Source of the DNA: a virus
Virus record (IMG/VR): IMGVR_UViG_3300042502_001136
Span: 1-64,000 of that record
Direction: 5' to 3' (one strand)
Length of the DNA: 64,000 nucleotides
The translations under genes and the position numbers were made by a program. Under the pieces are notes generated by a model. That model ran no database searches and was not told the origin of the DNA. It worked only from the letters and a program-made list of their open reading frames with translations. Numbering within the stretch: position 1 is the stretch's first letter; every line of letters starts with the position of its first letter. Below, in pieces: positions 39,767 to 46,989 of the stretch.

Positions 39767-40205
39767 TACTTCTGATTCTATGCATTGGTCTAAATTGTAG
39801 TTTATTATATGTAGAAGCATCAGGAGCTTCAAGTACTTGTTCAGCATCTAATCCAACAGGTTTATTAGTACTTTTTAATATAGCTTGTTTTTCTTTACCT
39901 TTTTGAATAATATATTCTTTTCGTAAAGCAACTTCATCTAGTTCAGGGTGAATTTGTTTTAGAGCAGTTAAATTTTTAACAAATTTAGTACCTTCTATTG
40001 CAACTTCTTTTCTTTTAACATTAACAAATTTACCAAAACCTGTAAAGAAAACATTAAAACCTTTAAGAACACCATATTTAAAACCTTCTACTTGAGCATT
40101 TAAAACATTTAATAGTTGTTCATCTGATAATTCTATATTATATTTCTCCATAACTATCTTTCTAGTTTCAGAGAATATACCTAATAAAGTATCATCTATT
40201 TTCAT
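39753..40205 (-). CDS. IHF/HU-like DNA-bending protein
   Basis: This 150-aa protein has an HU/IHF-like helix pair (SDEQLLNVLNAQVEGFKYG) and a saddle strand motif (VFFTGFGKFVNVKRKEV), matching the GFGxF..xxR signature of the family. The rest is longer than HU and basic. crAss-like phages commonly carry two IHF-type genes by the packaging module. I find one here. It probably bends phage DNA for replication initiation, transcription or packaging. It is also a natural candidate to bind the dispersed motif, but nothing shows that. Confidence 0.75.
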   Translation of the reverse strand: MKIDDTLLGIFSETRKIVMEKYNIELSDEQLLNVLNAQVEGFKYGVLKGFNVFFTGFGKFVNVKRKEVAIEGTKFVKNLTALKQIHPELDEVALRKEYIIQKGKEKQAILKSTNKPVGLDAEQVLEAPDASTYNKLQFRPMHRIRSNESK

Positions 40206-40206
40206 A

Positions 40207-40773
40207 CTATTTATTATTACCTTTATCTGTTAATATAAGTGGTGGATTTTTTTCATCTATATAGGCTTTAACTTGGTCAACTACGCCTACTATTGGTTCT
40301 GCTCTATTATTAATAATAGCAGCTTCTCTTATAGCTTCTTCTACAGTAATATCTTCAGGAGTTACTACTGGTTTACTAATACTATTAATATAAATAGCAA
40401 AGCTAGTATTAATATAACTAGCAATACCATTAAGAAAGAAATCTTTATATGCTTGTAGTTCGCATTTTGTTGCATTTTCCCCAATAGAAGGAGGATAGTA
40501 GTTATTTACTAATTCAATTCGTTTACCAATAATACTTTCACTTTTATCAGTAAGTACTAATATAAAAGCATAATAATTAGTAATAGGTTTAACTCCATCA
40601 AGAGTAATAACTTTATCACCTTTAACAAATTCAATAGTATATGAATATTTACGTTTATTAGCATAAGCTTGATTAGTAAGAAAAGCTAATATAGATTTAG
40701 CTTGTAGACGATAATTAGTAAGTTCTTGAGGAACAACTTTATTACCTTTGTCAGTATTATTAGATTCTATCAT
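40207..40773 (-). CDS. Conserved unknown protein, first gene of left arm
   Basis: This 188-aa protein has a beta-rich core (RKYSYTIEFVKGDKVI, YYAFILVLTDKSESIIG), a helical middle and an acidic helix (TPEDITVEEAIREAA). No motif is recognised. It is the first gene of the leftward transcript and carries a dispersed motif copy at 40477-40504. Being first, it may act early in late gene expression, but this is only position. Confidence 0.5.
   Translation of the reverse strand: MIESNNTDKGNKVVPQELTNYRLQAKSILAFLTNQAYANKRKYSYTIEFVKGDKVITLDGVKPITNYYAFILVLTDKSESIIGKRIELVNNYYPPSIGENATKCELQAYKDFFLNGIASYINTSFAIYINSISKPVVTPEDITVEEAIREAAIINNRAEPIVGVVDQVKAYIDEKNPPLILTDKGNNK
40477..40504 (+). repeat. Dispersed motif copy 11
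   Basis: TTCCCCAATAGAAGGAGG then ATAGTAG. Inside the first left-arm gene; encodes PSIGEN. The GT-rich half is weak here. Confidence 0.65.
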
Positions 40774-40818
40774 CTTTATAATCTTTAATAGTTATTAATA
40801 TTAGTTCATAGTCAGTAG

Positions 40819-40826
40819 CAAATATA
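40819..40826 (-). promoter_or_regulatory. Candidate -7 box for the leftward transcript
   Basis: On the minus strand this reads TATATTTG, matching the Bacteroides -7 element (TAnnTTTG). I see no clear TTTG at the expected distance upstream. It would give a leader of about 40 nt for the gene at 40207-40773. A TTCCCC motif copy lies about 60 nt further upstream. Confidence 0.35.
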
Positions 40827-40882
40827 CAAATACTTTTTTAATATACCTATTTTAAAGCGAAAATTCGTATAATATTTTTCAT

Positions 40883-40910
40883 TCTTACAAAACCATCTTC
40901 TATTGGGGAA
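40883..40910 (-). repeat. Dispersed motif copy 12
   Basis: On the minus strand TTCCCCAATAGAAGATGG then TTTTGTAAG. Non-coding, in the divergent control region. Confidence 0.75.
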
Positions 40911-41100
40911 AAGCCGGTACGAGTGTTAAAAATGTTAAATTATTAGTATATCAAATCCATATACAATATATTATATATATAGTAAATTATAATATATGTA
41001 TTTTTGATAGAGGTAATATAGGTGGAACTATTTAATACTTGTAAATGTGCAAGTATAGGGTTTCTTGTGGGTGGTTTTGACGAAAGTCTTGAGGGTAATC

Positions 41101-41315
41101 GATGTTGGTGTTAGGTAGAGGTGTAAGGATTTTGTAGGAAAAAGGTAGAGGGTAAGGTGTTTAAAGAGAGGGATTTAAATGAGGTTGTATAGGGATTGTA
41201 ATAAAAGGGGATTTTGTTGTAGGAGTTTATGGAGGGTAAGGGGATTTTGTTGATGGTGTTGGAAGGGTTGATGTGGGTGTAGGGATTAGAGGATTGGGGT
41301 GTAGAGGAATAGGTA
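41101..41315. other. C-free, G-rich strand-biased island
   Basis: On the plus strand these 215 nt contain no C and about 41% G (88 of 215), in short runs such as AGGGG, GGAGGG and TTGGGG. Neither strand holds a long open frame. Several G-runs are close enough to allow a G-quadruplex, for example around 41250-41300. Such DNA can form an R-loop or stay single-stranded. Confidence 0.8.
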
Positions 41316-41331
41316 CTTATATATTAGACCC

Positions 41332-41343
41332 GTACACGTGTAC
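41332..41343. promoter_or_regulatory. Palindrome, candidate operator
   Basis: GTACACGTGTAC is a perfect 12-bp palindrome about 30 nt upstream of the plus-strand promoter-like -33 box. This is a position suited to a dimeric regulator. Confidence 0.45.
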
Positions 41344-41370
41344 CCACCCTAGAAAGAACCCCTACCAAGT

Positions 41371-41400
41371 TTTGGCGATTTAACATAGCCCGTACTATTG
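41371..41400 (+). promoter_or_regulatory. Bacteroides-type promoter candidate for the right arm
   Basis: TTTG at 41371-41374, an 18-nt spacer, then TACTATTG at 41393-41400, one base from the TAnnTTTG -7 consensus. Transcription would start near 41407 and leave a leader of about 150 nt before the gene at 41556. Confidence 0.5.
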
Positions 41401-41555
41401 GCTACAATCGTTAAACAACATAATGCTTAAATTAAAAATGAAACTATTGCCGAAATAAATGGTAATGGAGTTCGAGCTTCATTTAGGCATTAACCACGTT
41501 CTGTCATTGCTCGTTGCGATGAAAATATTATTTATTAATCATTAATTGTTTTACA

Positions 41556-42176
41556 ATGAAAAAGTCTTTATTAATTACAGGTGTTAGAGTAATACCTGCT
41601 AACGCAAAGGTTGCAAGACCTTTAGTAATCTTCAGTGTTCAAGGACACGATGATATTGTATTAGCACCAAACCAAGCTCTTATCGGTTTACAAAACAGTG
41701 GTAGAGCATTAGGTGTTACAGACGCTATGTCAGCAGACGCTCAACAAGCTTACCGAGAAACTATTGGTGCAATTGTTACTGCTGATATTTCTTACCATAA
41801 AGCAGGAGAATTCTATGTTATTGACGAGAATCATCCTGCTATTACAGGTAAAACTCCTCATGAACTTGCAGGACAAGTTAAAATTGGAGATAAAGTTGCT
41901 TATAAAGAAGACGGTATGCGTATTGAGGGATTTATTGATATTCCTTATACACAAGCTGAACTTATGCGACGTGATATCTCCAAAGAAGTTGCTAAAGGTT
42001 TTATGTCCATGTTTGGAGTACAATCTTTTGCTATTCCTTCTGCTACTTCTTCTGCTACTCCTGTTATAGAGGGTGCACAAGCAGAGCCACCTTTTGAGCC
42101 TATTTCTGAACCTGCTACTGAACCTGCTACTGCTGAATCAGAGGCTTTTGGTAAACCTGCTAGAAGAACCAAATAA
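41556..42176 (+). CDS. First right-arm gene, unknown beta-rich protein with disordered tail
   Basis: This 206-aa protein has a globular part of about 155 residues with strands and a long linker-like tail rich in Ala, Pro, Glu and Ser (from about residue 158), ending in basic GKPARRTK. Codon use is clearly richer in G and C than in its neighbours, with C-ending codons common, which suggests high expression or separate origin. No known domain is recognised. As the first gene after the promoter-like pair it is probably an early, abundant protein, perhaps DNA-binding. Confidence 0.6.
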   Translation: MKKSLLITGVRVIPANAKVARPLVIFSVQGHDDIVLAPNQALIGLQNSGRALGVTDAMSADAQQAYRETIGAIVTADISYHKAGEFYVIDENHPAITGKTPHELAGQVKIGDKVAYKEDGMRIEGFIDIPYTQAELMRRDISKEVAKGFMSMFGVQSFAIPSATSSATPVIEGAQAEPPFEPISEPATEPATAESEAFGKPARRTK

Positions 42177-42203
42177 TCATTTCATGTAATTGTTTACGGG
42201 AAT

Positions 42204-42337
42204 GATTACGTTGACAAAGATTATGGTAACTACACGTGCTCGTGTTCGTGGTCACTTCGGTGCTACGACACGTGCTCGTGTTATGGTTACTATACTTGCT
42301 CAACATTGTGGTTACGACACGGAGCGTTACGTTGACC
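42204..42337. repeat. Iteron-like array of degenerate repeats
   Basis: Five or six related units lie here: GATTACGTTGAC, GGTAACTACACGTGCTCGTG, GTGCTACGACACGTGCTCGTG, GGTTACTATACTTGCTCAAC, GGTTACGACACGG and GTTACGTTGACC, spaced about 20-35 nt. Two contain ACACGTGCTCGTGT, a small hairpin. G+C is far higher than around it, and no credible gene covers it. It could bind an initiator or repressor. Confidence 0.55.
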
Positions 42338-42416
42338 TCTGTCTGTGCGAGTAATCGAAGAATTAATACAAATCAAATCAATACAAATAATCGAAGTAAA
42401 ATTAATAATCAAAACA

Positions 42417-42872
42417 ATGAAAAAAGTATTACCAATTACAATTACCATCTTCTTACTAATAGCATTAGTATTAATGATGATGCAAACAGTTACAGTATAT
42501 AAAGTAGAACCAGTATCACATGGTATAACTACAATGAAGTTTTATGCTAGTATATCTTTACTATTTATTAATGTTATAATAGTAGGAGGATTAATAGTTC
42601 ATACATTGTTCTTTTATAAAGTATATAAACTTAATAAAAAGAAAGCTAGAATGAAAGCTATGGTTGATGATGCTATTAAGACTATATTTAAAGATGATAA
42701 ATATTTTGAATCTAGTAGTATTAAGAAAGAAGATTTTGATAAGGCTATGAAAGAGGATATATTTGAACGTAAGGTAGATGATAGTATGAAGATGAAACAT
42801 GAAGATATATTTGGTAAACCTATTAGGAAGAGTAATAAGGTTAGAGTTGATGGGGATGGAGATAGTGATTAA
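42417..42872 (+). CDS. Small membrane protein with two membrane segments
   Basis: This 151-aa protein has an N-terminal membrane segment (about 4-22), a short loop, a second segment (about 45-65) and a long charged helical tail of about 80 residues. I chose the ATG at 42417 (MKKVLPITIT). A longer frame needs a GTG start at 42345 inside the repeat region and would put charged residues before the first segment. As an early small membrane protein it might act in host takeover or superinfection exclusion; nothing more is visible. Confidence 0.55.
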   Translation: MKKVLPITITIFLLIALVLMMMQTVTVYKVEPVSHGITTMKFYASISLLFINVIIVGGLIVHTLFFYKVYKLNKKKARMKAMVDDAIKTIFKDDKYFESSSIKKEDFDKAMKEDIFERKVDDSMKMKHEDIFGKPIRKSNKVRVDGDGDSD

Positions 42873-43232
42873 GGTGTTAAGGGTTTGGGGAGTGTTATAG
42901 CTGATTGGAATAATCGTGAGAGAGATGAACCATAGGCACAAGCACGTAGAGGCAGGAGAGGTAGTGATAGTTAATAGTATTGTTGGTTAATACTCAAATT
43001 ATACAAGTCATTTTACTCCTGCATTCTCCCCTAATCATAACCCTCATAATAAACACCATCAAAACCCTACACACACACACCCTAATAACCCTATTCCTAT
43101 TCCAATCCACACACAACAACCTCAACAACCTACTAAACCTTATACACCATTAACACCAATACACGACCATTACAATACAATTACAGTAACCAATGTGATT
43201 ATCAACAACTTACCTAATACTACAATATTACA
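42873..43232. other. Gene-free stretch with abrupt strand-bias switch
   Basis: These 360 nt hold no gene I can support. The plus strand is G-rich with very few C up to about 42990 (42821-42900 has no C at all). It then changes to C-rich. From 43022 to 43164 (143 nt) there is no G at all, and it contains CA and CCCTA-like repeats. It mirrors the C-free island at 41101-41315. Confidence 0.7.
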
Positions 43233-43523
43233 ATGTATAGACCAAGAAAAATACAAGTTTGTAGCACTGCTACTGCACTTAAAGCATCTAATAGAAGATT
43301 TCTTATTATTAGAAAAGAAAAAGATGATAAAACTATTAATATGATTCATATTAAATCCTTAACAGCTGAAACAGGTGAAGAATTAGGAGCAGGTAGTCAT
43401 CTATCAATTAATAAAAAGGTAAAGTATTCATCAATAGGTTTAACTGATGATGCTGCTAAAGAACTTTATGTATGTTTACATCATTATTTAAAAAATAGTA
43501 TAAATATACCAAATACACAATAA
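43233..43523 (+). CDS. Small unknown protein of a beta-plus-helix family
   Basis: This 96-aa protein has several strands (IQVCSTATAL, RRFLIIRKEK, INMIHIKSLT) and a C-terminal helix preceded by IGLTDDAAKELYVCLHHYLK. The same ending pattern (strand, I-x-L, short acidic turn, amphipathic helix) recurs in the proteins at 44750-44980, 44986-45228 and, more weakly, 46218-46592. No function is known. It lies at the front of the early small-gene group. Confidence 0.5.
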   Translation: MYRPRKIQVCSTATALKASNRRFLIIRKEKDDKTINMIHIKSLTAETGEELGAGSHLSINKKVKYSSIGLTDDAAKELYVCLHHYLKNSINIPNTQ

Positions 43524-43525
43524 TC

Positions 43526-43657
43526 ATGATGAAACACATTATACTAAATGCAATAATAGTAATAATTATTATACTAATAGGTAATTTATATATTGGTTAT
43601 TATTTGAAGATTAAATCAATTAACAATCTTAAAAATAAAGGTCATGAATCAGTTTAA
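43526..43657 (+). CDS. 43-aa single-pass membrane peptide
   Basis: ATG at 43526, 2 nt after the previous stop, TAA at 43655. The product is a very hydrophobic helix (HIILNAIIVIIIILIG) followed by a basic tail. It overlaps the next gene by 14 nt, typical of translational coupling. Small size lowers confidence, but the A-rich leader and tight spacing fit the neighbouring genes. Confidence 0.5.
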   Translation: MMKHIILNAIIVIIIILIGNLYIGYYLKIKSINNLKNKGHESV

Positions 43658-44396
43658 AAGAGCACAAGTAATAATGTTACCTACAAAAGATAAAAATTCA
43701 GGTATTATTCTTAGTAATAAAAAACCTTATATATATAATAGAATAGGAAAAAATAATAATTTACTAGGTAATGATGATTCAGTATCTTTTCAACATTTAT
43801 CTATTATTTCAGATGATGAAATTAAAAAAAAGGATTGGTATATTAAAGCAGGTTGTGAATTACCTATTAAGGCAAGTTATAATATAGGTTTATGTAAAAA
43901 TCGTAAAAAAATTATAGCTACAATAGATACTTCATTAAAAATTACTAAATCTGTTACTCATTCAAGTCCTAATAATACAAATAGTATTAGAAAAGAATTA
44001 ATTGTAGAAACATTACCTCAACCATCACAACAATTTATTGAAAGATATATTGAATCTTATAATAAAGGTGAAGTTATTACTGATGTATTAGTTGAGTATG
44101 AAACTAAATGTATTGGTTGTGGTGCTTATGTTAATAAAGATATGAAATATTGTTCTTATCCTGTACCTGATGAACATAATAGATGTTTACATGATGTACT
44201 TAAAGTAAATTCTAAAGACAATACTATTACAATTAAAAAACTAAAAGATAGTTGGAGTAGAGAAGAGGTTATTGAATTTGCTTATAATTTATTAAAAGCT
44301 ACGGGTAAAGAAATTAAAGCAGAAATGGTAGAAATTAGAACAAATCCTCATATTGAATTTACAGGAGTAGATGAATGGATTGAAGAAAACTTATAA
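43644..44396 (+). CDS. Conserved phage protein with zinc-ribbon-like cysteines
   Basis: The N-terminal half of this 250-aa protein contains QHLSIISDDEIKKKDWYI and KIIATIDTSL, then LPQPSQQFIERYIESYNKG and a VLVEYE segment. I recognise this order from a common phage family, so far uncharacterised. It is followed by CIGCG...YCSYP...CLH with spacing that could bind zinc. The C-terminal part is acidic. It lies in the early small-gene group. Role unknown; the zinc site is inferred. Confidence 0.55.
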   Translation: MNQFKRAQVIMLPTKDKNSGIILSNKKPYIYNRIGKNNNLLGNDDSVSFQHLSIISDDEIKKKDWYIKAGCELPIKASYNIGLCKNRKKIIATIDTSLKITKSVTHSSPNNTNSIRKELIVETLPQPSQQFIERYIESYNKGEVITDVLVEYETKCIGCGAYVNKDMKYCSYPVPDEHNRCLHDVLKVNSKDNTITIKKLKDSWSREEVIEFAYNLLKATGKEIKAEMVEIRTNPHIEFTGVDEWIEENL

Positions 44397-44425
44397 ACAA
44401 ACACAAATAAAACCAATACAAGATT

Positions 44426-44746
44426 ATGAACACAGAAAACATAGAAACAGTAAAAGCTCCTATTGATTTAACATCTAACTTAACCAATGAGAGTGTATTA
44501 ATACCTAGAAAAGTATTAGATGCTTTAATAGGTAATCTTATGATGGTTAACTTTGACTATTATAGAAAAAGTTTATCTAATAAAATATTAGATGCTAAAT
44601 CAATGAAAGATTTAAAAGATATAATATTCTTTGAAGCTGAATATTGGAATACTCTTGATAAGTATGAAACTATACTAAAAGAAGAGATTGAAATAGAAGT
44701 AACAGCTGATGAAGCTACTGAAAGTGTTGAATATAAAGCTCATTAA
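44426..44746 (+). CDS. Small helical unknown protein
   Basis: This 106-aa protein is mostly helical (residues 25-85), with an acidic C-terminus (IEVTADEATESVEY). No motif is recognised. It sits in a run of tightly spaced early genes, ending 3 nt before the next start. Confidence 0.45.
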   Translation: MNTENIETVKAPIDLTSNLTNESVLIPRKVLDALIGNLMMVNFDYYRKSLSNKILDAKSMKDLKDIIFFEAEYWNTLDKYETILKEEIEIEVTADEATESVEYKAH

Positions 44747-44749
44747 GCT

Positions 44750-44980
44750 ATGTCAATACAAATAGCACGTTTATCAGCTGACATTGAAGTAGGAGGAACT
44801 ATTCATAAAATTAACTACGTTCAAACAAAATTGGACGTAGTTAAATTTGCAGGAGGTTCTGAAAGAGGAACATCATTACAACTATCATTTCTAAATGAAG
44901 ATAAAGAAAGACAACATATTCAATTAGATAATGATAATGTAAAAGAATTAATACAAGCATTAATAGAATATTTTAAATAA
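44750..44980 (+). CDS. Small beta-plus-helix protein, member of local family
   Basis: This 76-aa protein has strands, a G-G-T-I-H turn, then HIQLDNDNVKELIQALIEYFK, an I-x-L turn and C-terminal amphipathic helix. The ending matches the proteins at 43233 and 44986 in pattern though not in identity. It is compact, with no Cys and no membrane segment. It may be a small regulator or inhibitor; the family is my own grouping. Confidence 0.5.
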   Translation: MSIQIARLSADIEVGGTIHKINYVQTKLDVVKFAGGSERGTSLQLSFLNEDKERQHIQLDNDNVKELIQALIEYFK

Positions 44981-44985
44981 TAATC

Positions 44986-45228
44986 ATGACAAAAGTAAAA
45001 GAAATAACAGTAGCTATTGCACAACATAGTTTCTTTATAATAGAAGAAAATAATAAAGTTAATAGAATTATTGATGGTAATGAAGGAGATAATACTGTAT
45101 TTAAAATAGTTAATTTATCGCCTTCAATAGCTTTAAAACTTACTGATTTTTTATTAGATGCTGTCGATAAAGATATTCTTGTAAAGTTATTTAATGATAC
45201 ACATTCATTAATTTTTAATCCAAAATAA
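44986..45228 (+). CDS. Small beta-plus-helix protein, member of local family
   Basis: This 80-aa protein shows strands EITVAIAQHS, FFIIEENNK and FKIVNLSPSIALKLTDFLLDAV, giving the same strand, turn and helix ending as its 76-aa neighbour 5 nt upstream. Two adjacent genes of the same layout suggest an old tandem duplication. Role unknown. Confidence 0.5.
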   Translation: MTKVKEITVAIAQHSFFIIEENNKVNRIIDGNEGDNTVFKIVNLSPSIALKLTDFLLDAVDKDILVKLFNDTHSLIFNPK

Positions 45229-45232
45229 TAAT

Positions 45233-45634
45233 ATGTTTGACATGAATTATATAATACTAACTATAGCCATTATCGTTGTATTTGGACTAATAGTAACTTT
45301 ATTAGTTATGAAGATATCTTCTGCTACTATTAAAGAAAGACAACATGATGTTGCATTTAATTGTGATATATATACTCCTTTTAATGATAAAGAAGTGTAT
45401 GAAAGACAGTATAGTGTTACAATACACTATTTAGATAATCTTATCCAACTTTTAGAAAGTTCAGATTATGCTATTAAAGATGGAACAATTGCAAGATTTA
45501 AGGGAAATTATTATATTTATTGTACTACTAGTATACATAAAGATAAATGGATTCCTTGTAATGTTGTTCTTATTGCAGATAAAATTAAATTTATATCCAT
45601 AAAACAAGATGTACTACTTAAACAAAAACCTTAG
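45233..45634 (+). CDS. Single-pass membrane protein
   Basis: This 133-aa protein has one membrane segment at about residues 5-27 (YIILTIAIIVVFGLIVTLL) and a soluble beta-rich domain behind it (TIARFKGNYYIYCTT, VVLIADKIKFISI). The last 26 nt overlap the next gene in another frame. It could be a host membrane-directed early protein. Confidence 0.5.
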   Translation: MFDMNYIILTIAIIVVFGLIVTLLVMKISSATIKERQHDVAFNCDIYTPFNDKEVYERQYSVTIHYLDNLIQLLESSDYAIKDGTIARFKGNYYIYCTTSIHKDKWIPCNVVLIADKIKFISIKQDVLLKQKP

Positions 45635-46019
45635 AATATCTACACCTGCTCTTATTACTTTACTTGAAGCTAATAATTTCAAGATTAATAAAGATGAAAC
45701 AAAAGTAATTATTGTAGATAAAATCAGACTTAGTGAAGCTTCTTGTACTTTAGAAGAAGCTCACACAGAATTAAAACGATTATCTCCTATTTATAATAAA
45801 TATGAAAAAGTACCTGAAAATCTACTTAAACTTAAAACAATAAATCATATGTTTATTGATATTGAGAAAGAATATAGAGAATTAAGAGAAAAACTTGTTT
45901 ATTATTATTGTATTCAAAATTGTGTTAAACGATTAGGAAGAGTTAATAAAATAATCGAAAAATCTATTACTACTCCTTTTGCTATTGATAGCCCTTGTGA
46001 TAGTAATACTCCGACATAA
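45609..46019 (+). CDS. Hypothetical helical protein
   Basis: The first half of this 136-aa protein is mixed, with ISTPALITLLEANNFKI and a Lys-rich strand. The second half is helical (residues 75-110). It overlaps the membrane protein gene by 26 nt. Two Cys residues lie close together (YCIQNCVKRLG). No family is recognised. Confidence 0.45.
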   Translation: MYYLNKNLRISTPALITLLEANNFKINKDETKVIIVDKIRLSEASCTLEEAHTELKRLSPIYNKYEKVPENLLKLKTINHMFIDIEKEYRELREKLVYYYCIQNCVKRLGRVNKIIEKSITTPFAIDSPCDSNTPT

Positions 46020-46217
46020 TATGTGCCGATATATTAGAGTCACTACCTGTAAAGGTGGCAGCATAGAAATATGCCTTACACATAGTAATATGTTATCAGT
46101 TAACCAATAACACTGATATTAATGTAAGTAGTTAATAAGAATCTTATTAACATTGTGCAAATAGACAACACTCCTGCTTGTGTTTCTATTAAGTATTAAC
46201 AAAAAAACAACCAAATA
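46020..46217 (+). other. Structured non-coding leader or small RNA candidate
   Basis: No open frame covers these 198 nt. They contain several inverted repeats: GCATA-GAAA-TATGC near 46064, TATCAGT (46094-46100) pairing with ACTGATA (46112-46118), and GTTAATAAG (46131-46139) pairing with CTTATTAAC (46143-46151). The local G+C is higher than in neighbouring coding DNA. Confidence 0.4.
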
Positions 46218-46592
46218 ATGGAAGCATTTAAAGACTATTACAAATTTCCACTCAAACAAGAACCAGTATTAGAAGAAGTAGTATTAACTGCTGATGATAA
46301 TTTTGCTATTGAGTTTGTAGAAGAAGATGATAAAAAAGGATTATATCTTTCTGATGTAACTAAAAAAGAAATAATTCATGCTCTTAATAAAGGAAATAAA
46401 ATACAACAGTATTTTCCTAATCTTAATATTGAAGGAAGTTATATTAAATCAGGTAACAAAACTCTTATATCTATAAGAGGTTGGGGTAATCTTACTGGTA
46501 TTGGTGGACATAATTTAGATGTTGATAAAGCTAAATCTATTCAACATCAATTTGCTCTTTATATAGTTAATTGTTTGACTAAATCTTTATAG
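46218..46592 (+). CDS. Small unknown protein
   Basis: This 124-aa protein has strands at the N-terminus, LYLSDVTKKEIIHALNKGNK in the middle (a strand-turn-helix like the endings of the smaller neighbours) and a Gly-rich loop (RGWGNLTGIGGHN) before a final helix. It may belong to the same loose family. Nothing indicates a function. Confidence 0.5.
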   Translation: MEAFKDYYKFPLKQEPVLEEVVLTADDNFAIEFVEEDDKKGLYLSDVTKKEIIHALNKGNKIQQYFPNLNIEGSYIKSGNKTLISIRGWGNLTGIGGHNLDVDKAKSIQHQFALYIVNCLTKSL

Positions 46593-46594
46593 AT

Positions 46595-46771
46595 ATGAGC
46601 AAAGAAAAACGACCTAGAATAGCAATAGGACAATTAGTTCGTTCAACAAATGAAGTACAACAAAGTTGTATTAGACAATTATGCATTGCTCAATATTATA
46701 ATCCTAATAATTATACTCGTATTAAACGAAAAGTAATACAATCAGAAGATGAACAAGAAAAAACCAATTAA
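46595..46771 (+). CDS. 58-aa basic small protein
   Basis: ATG at 46595, 2 nt after the previous stop, TAA at 46769. The product is basic in the first half (KEKRPRIAIGQLVR) and ends SEDEQEKTN. The close spacing and the next gene 14 nt later support a real gene. Function unknown. Confidence 0.5.
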   Translation: MSKEKRPRIAIGQLVRSTNEVQQSCIRQLCIAQYYNPNNYTRIKRKVIQSEDEQEKTN

Positions 46772-46785
46772 ATAAATAACTAATA

Positions 46786-46989
46786 ATGAAGAAGAAGCCT
46801 AAGTATGTGGTAGTAGTACCTACACATAGAAGAACAGGTGCAACAGCTCCTGCAATTACAACATCAGTAACATATGTTAATATTGATGATTTAAATAATA
46901 ATGATCGAAAAAGAGCAATAGATGAAGCTGAACAAGCATCAAGACTAAGTGCTTCTGATGAATACGATTTTAGAATCAAAGAAAACTAA
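46786..46989 (+). CDS. 67-aa unknown protein
   Basis: This protein has a Lys-rich start, a beta strand (YVVVVPTHRRTG), a Thr/Ala stretch, then an acidic helix (DDLNNNDRKRAIDEAEQA). It is probably a small early protein and the last gene before a 622-nt gap. Confidence 0.45.
   Translation: MKKKPKYVVVVPTHRRTGATAPAITTSVTYVNIDDLNNNDRKRAIDEAEQASRLSASDEYDFRIKEN

Larger units (their letters stand above)
40774..41555. other. Divergent intergenic control region, origin candidate
   Basis: This stretch of 782 nt without a gene separates the two arms. From left to right it holds a -7-like box, a copy of the dispersed motif (40883-40910), an almost pure AT tract at about 40930-41005 that would melt easily, a 7-bp inverted repeat (41035-41056), a 215-nt stretch without C (41101-41315), a 12-bp palindrome (41332-41343) and a plus-strand promoter-like pair at 41371-41400. 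A melting tract, unusual strand bias and divergent promoters together are typical of phage origin and control regions, but origin activity is unproven. Confidence 0.55.

Noticed and set aside
41035-41056. Terminator in the divergent region
   Set aside because: A 7-bp inverted repeat without a T tract on either side is more likely a binding site or a chance repeat.
41730-42172. Minus-strand open frames opposite the first right-arm gene
   Set aside because: They mirror the coding strand of the 206-aa gene and have unlikely composition.
42236-42502. 88-aa open frame over the repeat array
   Set aside because: Its first half translates the repeats in a low-complexity Val/Leu/Thr pattern and it runs through the leader of the membrane protein gene.
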